From the NCBI GenBank assembly GCA_964615365.1, contig CAZTOU010000020.1, positions 1-64,000 of the forward strand: DNA of 64,000 nt. The letters are read 5' to 3'. Numbering within the stretch: the first letter of the stretch is position 1; every line of letters starts with the position of its first letter. Positions 25,564 through 33,617 of the stretch are shown here, piece after piece. The notes under the pieces are model-generated. The model saw only the letters and a list, made by a program, of their open reading frames with translations, did not search any database and was not told where the DNA came from. This stretch comes from CAVXZE01 sp964615365 (GTDB lineage: Bacteria > Myxococcota_A > UBA9160 > UBA6930). The translations under genes and the position numbers were made by a program.

Positions 25564-27948
25564 TCAGGATGCGAGCGCGCGGTCGATGGCGCGTTCGAGC
25601 CAACCTCCGATGTCCGGATGCTCGAGCAGCCCGGAGCTTCGCAGCCTCTCTGCGGCGATGGCCTCCACCTCTCGAACGCTGCTGGCTTCGAGGGCCGCGC
25701 GAGCGTCGTCGGCGACCTTGCCCATCTCGAGGGAGCGGACGATCTCCTTTACGACCGGTACCGCGCTCGCCACACCCGAGAGCTCGCCGATCCCGAGCCC
25801 CACCAGGAGCGGAACCGCGAGGGGGTGACTCGCCATCTCTCCGCAGCTGGATACGGGGATGCCCGCCCGCGCCGCCCCGCGCACCGTGCTGTCGATCAGC
25901 CGCAGCACGGCCGGGTGAAACGGGGAGTAGAGATGCGCGACCCTTTCGTTGCCCCGGTCCACTGCCAGGGTGTACTGGGTGAGATCATTGGTCCCGATGC
26001 TGAAGAAGTCGCACTCCTGGGCGAGGGACTCGCTGAGCAGGGCCGCGGAGGGGACCTCGATCATCACGCCGATGGGGAGATCGGGATCGAAGCTCACGCC
26101 GCGGCGGGTGAGCTCTTCCTTGGTCTCGTCCACGAGGGAGTGCACCCGTAGGAGCTCCTCGACGGCGGAGATCATGGGGATCAAGAGCCGTACGTTCCCG
26201 AGGGCACTGGCCCGGAGGATCGCGCGTAGCTGGGCGCGGAAGCTCTCCTCGTCGGTGAGGGAGATGCGGATCGAGCGCCAGCCGAGCTGGGGATTCTCCT
26301 CCCCCGATACCTCGAGGTGGGGGATCACCTTGTCCCCGCCCAGGTCGAGGGTACGGATGGTGACGGGACGCGGCGCCATGGCCCCAGCCACCCCCTCGTA
26401 GAGCTGCTCCTGCTCGTCCTCGGAGGGGAAGCCCCGGTGCGCAAGAGCGATCAGCTCGGTCCGGAAGAGCCCGATACCTTCGGCCCCGTGCCGCTCGCAG
26501 AGTCGCAGATCGCTCAGCAGGCCGACGTTGGCAGTCAGCGCGACGCGGGTGCCGTCGCGGGTCTCCGCGGGCCGTTCGGAGAGGGCGTCGAGGTGCTCCA
26601 CGGCGATCAGGTCGCGCCGCTTCGCCCGCTGGTACTCCTGCTGGACCTGCTCATCCGGCGAGAGGTAGATGGTGCCGGTGTCGCCGTCGACGATCGCCTG
26701 CTCGCCGGGACGCGCCGCCCCGAGGATTCCGGTGGCACCCGTGACCGCGGGAATTTCGAGGGCGCGGGCGAAGATCGCCCCGTGAGAGGTCGGGCCGCCG
26801 CGCTCGGCCGCCACCGCGGCGATTTTCTCGGTCTCGAGCAAGGCGAAGTGGGCCGGCATGAGGTGAGAGGCCACCACGATCGACCCATCGGTCAGTGGTA
26901 TGTTGTGGATTCGCACGCCGAGCAGCTTCGCCATCACACGCTGTCCGACGTCCACCACATCGATGCCCCGCTCGCGGAAGAAGGGATTTTCGATGCGTGA
27001 GAACATCTCCTGGTAGGCGGCGATTACGTCGCGGATGGCCTGGAGCCCGCTCCCGGTCCGCGCCACGCTCTCCTCGAGCTTGGCGACGAAGCCCTTGTCC
27101 TCGAGGATCTGGATGTGCATGTTGAAGACGGCGGCGAAGTCCGGGCCGAAGCGCTCGCCGACTTCGTCCCGCACGTCGTGAAGCTCGCGCCGTGCATCGC
27201 CGAGGGCATCGAGAAGATCGCGCCGTTCCTGCTTCGGATCCGGGTTCGGGGAATAGTGGACGCTCTTCAGATCGACCGGGTCGTCGAGAAAATGGACCGG
27301 CCCGATGGCGATGCCCCGAGAAGCGGGGATCCCGTGCACCTCGACGCTTCGCTCGGCACGAGCCGGGCGTTCGGCCGCGGTGACACCGGCGCGGTCGAGC
27401 TGCGACACCACCCAGGCCCGCGTCTCCTCGGGACCCGACATGACGGCGAGGAGCTGGGAGTTCATCACCAGCGGGGCGATCAGCTGGGCGCAGGTGTCGA
27501 GCATCTCGACGTGCCGCGGCTGGAACTCGCGGGGCACGCGGGTCTGCACCACGAGCACCCCGATCGAGAACTGCCCCAGACTGGTCGGGGCGATCAGCGG
27601 TGCCGCCATCAGCGATGGGAACTGCTCCTCTCCGGTCTCGGGGAAGTAGCGGTAGTCGGGGTGGGAAGGCGCGTCCACCACCGCCAGGGGCTCGCACCGC
27701 TCCGCCGCACGGCCGACCAGCCCCTCCCCGAAGGAGAGACAGACCCGCCCCGCCGCCTCCTTCTCCAGGCCCATGGTGGCTCTGAGCTGCAGGTGCTTGA
27801 GATCGGGCTCCGTCAGGTAGACCGAGCAGACATCAGCGTCCAGACGCTTGGCGACGACATCGACGACGTTGTTCAGAGTCTCGTTGAGGTCGTGGGAGTG
27901 CGAGACGATTCCCGCGACGTCCGCCAGAAGCGTATTCCGGTCCGGAAT
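25564..27948 (-). CDS. ptsP: PEP-protein phosphotransferase of the nitrogen PTS (EI-Ntr)
   Basis: This enzyme takes phosphate from PEP onto an active-site His and passes it to NPr, starting the regulatory PTS-Ntr relay. From N to C it has a GAF sensor domain (first ~150 residues), the PEP-utilisers N-terminal helical domain, the swivelling domain with GGPTSHGAIFARALEIPAV (His-389 by this numbering) and the TIM barrel with GTNDLTQYTLAVDRGN and SSCGEMAS. The 5' end is unclear. GAF homology (ADVAGIVSHSHDLNETL) extends upstream of ATG 27774, but no ATG, GTG or TTG occurs in that frame before a stop. ATT 27948 follows AAGGGGG. Alternatively one G is missing from the G5 run at 27953-27957, and the gene starts at ATG 27995. 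Confidence 0.88.
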   Translation of the reverse strand: MPDRNTLLADVAGIVSHSHDLNETLNNVVDVVAKRLDADVCSVYLTEPDLKHLQLRATMGLEKEAAGRVCLSFGEGLVGRAAERCEPLAVVDAPSHPDYRYFPETGEEQFPSLMAAPLIAPTSLGQFSIGVLVVQTRVPREFQPRHVEMLDTCAQLIAPLVMNSQLLAVMSGPEETRAWVVSQLDRAGVTAAERPARAERSVEVHGIPASRGIAIGPVHFLDDPVDLKSVHYSPNPDPKQERRDLLDALGDARRELHDVRDEVGERFGPDFAAVFNMHIQILEDKGFVAKLEESVARTGSGLQAIRDVIAAYQEMFSRIENPFFRERGIDVVDVGQRVMAKLLGVRIHNIPLTDGSIVVASHLMPAHFALLETEKIAAVAAERGGPTSHGAIFARALEIPAVTGATGILGAARPGEQAIVDGDTGTIYLSPDEQVQQEYQRAKRRDLIAVEHLDALSERPAETRDGTRVALTANVGLLSDLRLCERHGAEGIGLFRTELIALAHRGFPSEDEQEQLYEGVAGAMAPRPVTIRTLDLGGDKVIPHLEVSGEENPQLGWRSIRISLTDEESFRAQLRAILRASALGNVRLLIPMISAVEELLRVHSLVDETKEELTRRGVSFDPDLPIGVMIEVPSAALLSESLAQECDFFSIGTNDLTQYTLAVDRGNERVAHLYSPFHPAVLRLIDSTVRGAARAGIPVSSCGEMASHPLAVPLLVGLGIGELSGVASAVPVVKEIVRSLEMGKVADDARAALEASSVREVEAIAAERLRSSGLLEHPDIGGWLERAIDRALAS

Positions 27949-28104
27949 GGTACCCCCTTGGTGGGCAGACCACCGAAAGCGCGACTCGCGGTCATGTTAC
28001 CTGAAGCCAGATCGAATCGCGGCCCCCCGGGGGGTCAAGGGACCGGGCGCACCGCCCGCCCTGGTACCCTGGCGGGCGGAAGGGCCCGGATCCAGCCGCG
28101 GCAG

Positions 28105-28359
28105 CTAGTGCGGCAGGAACGGAGCCCGGACGTAGGAGGCCGGCTGCGTCGGGGGAAATACGTGATCCTTGTCCTCGAAGCGCATTCCGAGAGCGAGAAG
28201 GATCTTCCGCTTGGTGTCCATGCGGCAGTTCATTCCCTTTTCGACGCTATGGATGGTGCGAAGCGCGACCTTGGCCTTGCGGGCCAGCTGCGCCTGCGTC
28301 ATGAGCCGATTCTCGCGCAGCTCACGTACTCGGTTCGGGCGATCCTCAGTGTCGATCAC
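28105..28359 (-). CDS. Xre-family helix-turn-helix regulator
   Basis: This 84-residue DNA-binding protein is almost entirely a Cro/C1-type HTH. RVRELRENRLMTQAQLARKA is followed by VALRTIHSVEKG, the recognition helix region, and a short C-terminal tail. GTG 28359 is preferred, preceded by GAGGA at 8-9 nt; a TTG at 28401 would add 14 residues. It lies about 110 nt upstream of ptsP on the same strand and may control it or itself. The divergent spacer contains an AT-rich palindrome that is a candidate operator. Confidence 0.85.
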   Translation of the reverse strand: MIDTEDRPNRVRELRENRLMTQAQLARKAKVALRTIHSVEKGMNCRMDTKRKILLALGMRFEDKDHVFPPTQPASYVRAPFLPH

Positions 28360-28715
28360 GTCGCAATTCCTCAATGGTCGCGCGGTTCGGCGCTTGGGCA
28401 ACTGCCGGGCATTTCGGAAGATTCGGGGATTTCTTTAGAAAAAATGCGAGCTTGGCAGCTTGTCGGAGAATCGGGATGGCAGCCTCGAGAAGGCCAGAGT
28501 TCCCGAGGGGATGCGCGCTCGCCCGCCGGTCGCCGATCCCTCTTTGAACCCAAACTACACCTCACAGATGTGCAACTTCCCGGGGTCGTCACCGCACTTG
28601 GAGATCGCCGCTGGAACGTCACCCCGCCCACCTCCGGGATCCCCGCCGGGGCCGCTCGGCGGGCGCTGAACACACGCTCCCCCACCCCTGCTGGGGAAGG
28701 CGCGCGGAGAGGACC
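28360..28715. promoter_or_regulatory. Divergent regulatory spacer with AT-rich palindrome
   Basis: This 356-bp gap lies between the Xre gene and the AsmA-like gene. It holds TTTCT-TT-AGAAA at 28430-28441 within an AT-rich island unlike its surroundings, GGCA-AC-TGCC at 28397-28406, and CCCC-TGCT-GGGG just before the AsmA ribosome site. I see no credible gene here. The palindromes are candidate Xre sites. Confidence 0.4.
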
Positions 28716-31373
28716 TTGCGGCGAACCCTGATCCTGATCCTGCTGGGCCTGGCCCTGTTCGCCGCGGCGGTCTGGTCGGGATTCTACGTGGCGGACCACC
28801 TCGCACCGGAGCGCCTCCGGATCGCCGCCCAGCAGTGTCTCTCGGATCGCCTCGGCGCCCCGGTGCGGATCGAGCGCGTCGGGATCTCCCTCCGCTGGGG
28901 TCTGGTCCTGGAGGCGCACCGGCTGGAGGTGGAGCCGATCGGGGCCGCCCGCCGGCTGCAGATCGAGCGCGCGTCGGCTCGCCTCGATGCGGTCGCCCTC
29001 CTGACGGCTCGCTTCCAGCTCGACCGGCTCACCTTGGAGGGAGTCCGTGTCAGCATCGAGCGCTCGGCCCGGGGGGCGGAGGGCGGGCGCGATCTGCGAG
29101 ACGGCATCCAGGCGCTGGATCGAGCGGCCCACCTGCTGCTCAGGGGGACGCTTCCGATCCGCACCGTGGAGCTACGCGGCGGAACCGTCCTCCTGACCGA
29201 CCGGGCCGGGCCGGAGCCCCTCGCGATCCGCATCGGGGCGATCAGCGGCCGAGCGGAGAGAGCGAGCTTCCGCCGCCGAAGCGAGCTCCGAATCCAAGGC
29301 CAGCTCCGGGATGCGAAAGGGAGAGGGGGATCGGTCGACCTGCGCGCAGAGGCCACGCGAACCGTCCTCCGCGCCACGCTCACGCTCGAGCCGTTCGATC
29401 TCGCCATCCTGGAGCCGTACGCGTCCCTCCTCGCGATTGCCCCCGGCCTGGCCGGAATCGCCGAAGGCAGCGTCGACTGGCAGTTCCGACCGGGGCGGCC
29501 CCAGAGCTTCACCTTCCGGCTGAAAGGCAGCGGCCTTCGCGCCTCGCTGCTGCGCGGAGGGGGAAGGAGTCCGTTCGAGATCGCCGTCAGGCGGCCCAGA
29601 CTGGCCGCGCGGATCGAGGCCAGCCCGGAGGCTCTGCGGCTCCGGGAGGGTGAGATCTCGGACGGTCGGATCACGCTTCGCGCGAATGGGAGGCTGGCCC
29701 TCCCGGTCACCAGAAGCGCGCGCCTGCGTCTGGCGGTCGACCTGGACGAGCTTCCCCTGGTGCGCATCCGCGACGAACTACCCGCCTATTTCCCCCCGGA
29801 GCTTCGGGCCCGGCTTACGCCGATGAGCCAGCGCCTGGAAGGCGGCCGGCTGCTGGAGCTCCACGCCGAGGCGCGTACCACGGTGGCGGGCCTCCGCGAG
29901 CTCCTCGAGTCCCGCCTGCTGGGCCGTCCGGGAGAGATCACCATGCGCGTGGAGATCGCCGACGCGAAGCTGCGAATCGGCAGGAAGGAGAGGCGCCTCG
30001 AGGCGCTCGACGGCAGCGCGATCTGGACCGGCCACGACCTGGAGCTCCGCGAGGTTCGCGGCCGAGTCGACGCGCGGCCGCTCCCGAAGCTCGACGCCAC
30101 GGTTCGCGGTCTCGCGCAGATCCGCTCCCCCGTCGAGGTCAACTGCATCCGCCCCCCCGCACAGGTCTCGCTGCCGGGATACAGGGGGCTGCGGGACTGG
30201 TTCCGGCGGCCGGGCCGCCGCCCCGGCAAGCCGAGCTGGGAGCGGCTCATCATCGATGCCGAGTGGATTCTGCACCCCGCCCTGCTGTGCAGCGTCGAGC
30301 GCGCATTCGGAGAGATCACCCCCGCGGAAGATGGCTTCGACTTCGCCGTTCAACGCGGGGTGTGGGCGGGGATCCCGATCCGGGGAACCGGTTCCTATCG
30401 CAAGGGGCCCGAGCAAAGCCTCCGGGTCGAGATGAGTCTGGGCCCTCCCTTCGAGCCGGTGACGCTGGATCCGGCGGCGGATCCGTGGGCGAAGGGCCGC
30501 TTCGAGTTTCAGGCCACCCGCTTCGGACCATGGAAGATCCGCGGATTCTCGGGGCAGTTCCGAACCTCCGGGAGCACGCTGCGACTGGAGAAGTCCGCGC
30601 TGCACCTCGATCCGGTCGGCGCGATCGAGGGGAATGCCGAGGTCGCCCTCGGGAGCGAGCTGGAGCTGCCCTACCGGATCGAATTCCAGGTTCGGAAGAT
30701 GGACCTGGTGGATCTGAGCGTCTCGTTCGGGCGCGAGAAGGAGCTCTTGAGCGGCCGCCTGCTGGGAGCCGGCGTGCTGACGGGCCACCTCTACCAGGGA
30801 CTCTCCCTTCTCACCGACGCCGAGGGCACCGTCTCCCTCCACGCCCGGGAGGGGAAAATCCACCAGGAGCTTCCCCTCTTCGTCGCCATCGCCGTCGCCA
30901 GCGACCGCTTCGACCCGTTCCGCTCCCGGGACGAGCTCCCCTACACGACCATCGATCTGGTGGGACGAATCGAGAAGGGCGTGCTCCACTCGGAGTTCCT
31001 CGCTCTCGACGCGCCCTCGCTGGCCATGGTGGCCTCGGGTCAGGTCGCTCTGACTTCGCCCTACGACGTGGAGTCCGTGTTGGGCATCTTCCTCTTCCGG
31101 AACCTCGACTCTCTCATCGACCGGGTTCCGGTGCTAAACAGAGTCATCCTGGGACGGGACAAGAACCTGGTGGGTGCTTACTTCGCGATGACCGGACCTT
31201 GGAGGGAGCAGAAGGCGCAGCTGGTCCCGATCAAGTCGTTCGCCGAAGGCCCCGCGCACTTCATGCTCGAGGGACCCAACTTCCTCTGGAGCGGACTCAT
31301 GCGGCTCGATTCCCTCCTCAGCCCGTCGAGTCGCGCGCCCTCGGCGGACGAAGAGGGGGGACCCGAGTCGTGA
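28716..31373 (+). CDS. AsmA-like (YhdP/TamB-class) envelope protein
   Basis: This 885-residue protein starts with one membrane segment (residues 4-22) and continues as a long run of short amphipathic beta strands, the AsmA/DUF3971 pattern. Proteins of this class span the periplasm and are thought to carry phospholipids to the outer membrane. The C-terminal third contains GEGTVSLHAREGKIHQELPLF-like and LDAPSLAMVASGQVAL segments typical of the AsmA C-terminal domain. The start is TTG 28716 with GGAGAGGA upstream. Its stop overlaps the rfaE2 start (GTGA), coupling it to an LPS-core gene, which fits an outer-membrane role. Confidence 0.78.
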   Translation: MRRTLILILLGLALFAAAVWSGFYVADHLAPERLRIAAQQCLSDRLGAPVRIERVGISLRWGLVLEAHRLEVEPIGAARRLQIERASARLDAVALLTARFQLDRLTLEGVRVSIERSARGAEGGRDLRDGIQALDRAAHLLLRGTLPIRTVELRGGTVLLTDRAGPEPLAIRIGAISGRAERASFRRRSELRIQGQLRDAKGRGGSVDLRAEATRTVLRATLTLEPFDLAILEPYASLLAIAPGLAGIAEGSVDWQFRPGRPQSFTFRLKGSGLRASLLRGGGRSPFEIAVRRPRLAARIEASPEALRLREGEISDGRITLRANGRLALPVTRSARLRLAVDLDELPLVRIRDELPAYFPPELRARLTPMSQRLEGGRLLELHAEARTTVAGLRELLESRLLGRPGEITMRVEIADAKLRIGRKERRLEALDGSAIWTGHDLELREVRGRVDARPLPKLDATVRGLAQIRSPVEVNCIRPPAQVSLPGYRGLRDWFRRPGRRPGKPSWERLIIDAEWILHPALLCSVERAFGEITPAEDGFDFAVQRGVWAGIPIRGTGSYRKGPEQSLRVEMSLGPPFEPVTLDPAADPWAKGRFEFQATRFGPWKIRGFSGQFRTSGSTLRLEKSALHLDPVGAIEGNAEVALGSELELPYRIEFQVRKMDLVDLSVSFGREKELLSGRLLGAGVLTGHLYQGLSLLTDAEGTVSLHAREGKIHQELPLFVAIAVASDRFDPFRSRDELPYTTIDLVGRIEKGVLHSEFLALDAPSLAMVASGQVALTSPYDVESVLGIFLFRNLDSLIDRVPVLNRVILGRDKNLVGAYFAMTGPWREQKAQLVPIKSFAEGPAHFMLEGPNFLWSGLMRLDSLLSPSSRAPSADEEGGPES

Positions 31374-31894
31374 CGAAGGTGAGGAAGACTCGCGCCAAGA
31401 TCCTGAGCGGTCCCGAGGCAGCCCGCGCCGTCAGCGCAGCGCAGCGGCGCGGGGAGAAGGTGGTGTTCACGAGCGGCTGCTTCGATCTGCTTCACGTCGG
31501 GCACCTCCGAAGCCTGGAGGAGGCGCGCAACTATGGCGACCGGCTGGTGGTCGCCGTCAACAGCGACGCGTCGGTCCGGAACATCAAGGGGCCGGGACGG
31601 CCGATCATTCCGATGCGGCAGCGGCTCGAGCTGCTGGCGAGCCTCGAGTGCGTGGACTGGGTGACGAGCTTTCGCGGCAAGACCCCCCGAGCGATGATCG
31701 GCGCCCTCAAACCGGACGTGTTCGCGAAGGGCGGCGAGTGGCCGCTCGAGACCCTGCTGGCGCAGGACATCCCCGTGGCGGGATGGGAAGGCGAGGTGAA
31801 ACGGCTGCGCCAGGTCCCCGGAATCCGCACCACGGAGATCGTCGAGAGGATCCGCAGGAGACGAGGGAGCTCTCCGAAGCGTCCGAGGCGCTAG
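31370..31894 (+). CDS. rfaE2: Heptose-1-phosphate adenylyltransferase-type nucleotidyltransferase
   Basis: This 174-residue cytidylyltransferase-fold protein corresponds to the C-terminal half of HldE. It would make ADP-glycero-manno-heptose from the 1-phosphate for LPS inner core. TSGCFDLLHVGHLRSLEEA holds the HxGH motif, and NSDASVRNIKGPGRPI and a terminal ISTE/TTEI-like segment follow. The C-terminal tail is strongly basic. A stand-alone form implies a separate HldA kinase elsewhere. GTG 31370 overlaps the preceding stop by four bases. Glycerol-3-phosphate cytidylyltransferase is a less likely reading. Confidence 0.87.
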   Translation: MTKVRKTRAKILSGPEAARAVSAAQRRGEKVVFTSGCFDLLHVGHLRSLEEARNYGDRLVVAVNSDASVRNIKGPGRPIIPMRQRLELLASLECVDWVTSFRGKTPRAMIGALKPDVFAKGGEWPLETLLAQDIPVAGWEGEVKRLRQVPGIRTTEIVERIRRRRGSSPKRPRR

Positions 31895-31989
31895 CTCCGG
31901 AACCCAAAGCGGCTGGCTCGGCGCTCTGGGGCCGGCGGCGGGCGGGCTCGCCGGGTCGTCCGCCCCGCTGGAGCCGTCGGCGAGCGAGT

Positions 31990-31998
31990 TGCTAGAAT
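31990..31998 (+). promoter_or_regulatory. Extended -10 promoter, leaderless, for fumarase
   Basis: TGCTAGAAT ends 8 nt before ATG 32007. It is almost the same sequence as the CoA-transferase promoter on the other strand. Confidence 0.55.
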
Positions 31999-32006
31999 CT
32001 CCCGCC

Positions 32007-33617
32007 ATGTCTGACTTTGAATTCCAGGAAATCTTCGAGTTCGGTCCCGATGAGACCGAGTACCGCAAACTCAGCAGCGATCACGTCTCCACCGCCACGG
32101 TGGACGGACGCACGATCCTCAAGGTCGACGAGCAGGCGCTGACCTGGCTGGCGAACGAGTGCATGAGGGACATCTCGCACCTGTTCCGCGGCGAGCACCT
32201 GGCCAAGCTCCGCTCGATCCTCGATGACCCGGAGTCATCGGAGAACGATCGCTTCGTCGCACTGGAGCTGCTGAAGAACGCCAACATCGCGGCGGTGGGG
32301 GTGCTGCCTACCTGCCAGGACACCGGCACCGCCATCGTGATGGCGAAGAAGGGCGCGAACATCTTCACCGGGTGCAACGACGAGGCCGCGATCGCCCGCG
32401 GCGTCCACAAGACCTACACGGAGGGCAACCTGCGCTACTCGCAGATGGCCCCCCTCAACATGTACGACGAGAAGAACACCGGCTGCAATCTCCCCGCCCA
32501 GATCGAGATCTACGCCACCGAGGGCGACGAGTACAAGTTCCTGTTCATGGCCAAAGGCGGCGGATCGGCCAACAAGAGCTTCCTCTACCAGCAGACCCGG
32601 GCGCTGCTCAATCCGGAGTCACTGCTCAAGTTCGTCGACGAGAAGATGCGCTCCCTCGGCACCGCGGCCTGCCCGCCCTACCACCTGGCCTTCGTGGTCG
32701 GCGGACCGTCGGCGGAGTTCACGCTCAAGACGGTGAAGCTCGCCAGCGCCCGCTACCTGGACTCGCTTCCGACCACCGGCAACGAGGCGGGGCGCGCCTT
32801 CCGCGACCTGGAGCTCGAGGAGCAGATCCTGAAGCTCGCACAGCAGACCGGGATCGGCGCCCAGTTCGGCGGCAAGCACTTCTGCCTCGACGTGCGGGTG
32901 ATCCGCCTGTTCCGCCACGGCGCCTCCTGCCCGGTGGGCATCGGCGTCTCCTGCTCGGCGGATCGCCAGATCAAGGCCAAGATCAACAAGGACGGGATCT
33001 TCGTCGAGAAGCTCGAGACCGATCCCGCCCGCTACCTGCCCGAGGTGAGCGCCCAGGAGCTCGGTGGCGAGGTGGTCGAGATCGATCTCTCCATGCCGAT
33101 GGACGAGATTCGCGCCATCCTCACCAAGTATCCCACCAAGACCCGGCTCTCCCTGACCGGCACCATCGTGGTCGCTCGGGACATCGCCCACGCCAAGATC
33201 AAGGAGCGCCTCGACGCCGGCGAGGAGATGCCTTCGTACCTGAAGGATCACATCGTCTACTACGCCGGTCCGGCCAAGACGCCCGAGGGCTACGCATCGG
33301 GCTCCTTCGGCCCCACCACCGCCGGCCGCATGGACTCCTACGTGGACCTCTTCCAGTCCAAGGGAGGCAGCCTGATCACCCTCGCCAAGGGGAATCGCTC
33401 CAAGCAGGTGACCGACGCCTGCAAGAAGTACGGCGGCTTCTACCTGGGCTCGATCGGAGGCCCCGCGGCGATCCTCGCCAAGAACTGCATCACCAAGGTC
33501 GAGGTGCTGGAGTATCCGGAGCTCGGCATGGAGGCGGTCTGGAAGATCGAGATCGAGAACTTCCCCGCCTTCATCATCGTCGACGACAAGGGCAACGACG
33601 TCTACGCGGACATCTAA
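32007..33617 (+). CDS. Class I (iron-sulfur) fumarate hydratase
   Basis: This 536-residue single-chain fumarase interconverts fumarate and malate in the TCA cycle with an oxygen-sensitive [4Fe-4S] cluster. Cluster cysteines fit Cys-103 in LPTCQDTGTA, Cys-222 in AACPPYHLAF and a third in GASCPVGIGVSC. GGGSANKS and the C-terminal FGPTTAGRMDSYVDLFQ and GSIGGPAA segments match FumA/FumB. Length is normal. The promoter appears leaderless. The opposite strand under the last 1 kb carries the open tail of the convergent esterase frame, with no sign that it disturbs this gene. Confidence 0.95.
   Translation: MSDFEFQEIFEFGPDETEYRKLSSDHVSTATVDGRTILKVDEQALTWLANECMRDISHLFRGEHLAKLRSILDDPESSENDRFVALELLKNANIAAVGVLPTCQDTGTAIVMAKKGANIFTGCNDEAAIARGVHKTYTEGNLRYSQMAPLNMYDEKNTGCNLPAQIEIYATEGDEYKFLFMAKGGGSANKSFLYQQTRALLNPESLLKFVDEKMRSLGTAACPPYHLAFVVGGPSAEFTLKTVKLASARYLDSLPTTGNEAGRAFRDLELEEQILKLAQQTGIGAQFGGKHFCLDVRVIRLFRHGASCPVGIGVSCSADRQIKAKINKDGIFVEKLETDPARYLPEVSAQELGGEVVEIDLSMPMDEIRAILTKYPTKTRLSLTGTIVVARDIAHAKIKERLDAGEEMPSYLKDHIVYYAGPAKTPEGYASGSFGPTTAGRMDSYVDLFQSKGGSLITLAKGNRSKQVTDACKKYGGFYLGSIGGPAAILAKNCITKVEVLEYPELGMEAVWKIEIENFPAFIIVDDKGNDVYADI

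Noticed and set aside
28360..28715. Possible sigma-54 promoter (TTGGCAG...TTG) in the Xre/AsmA spacer
   Set aside because: The GG and GC elements are not at the required spacing, so no -24/-12 promoter is called.
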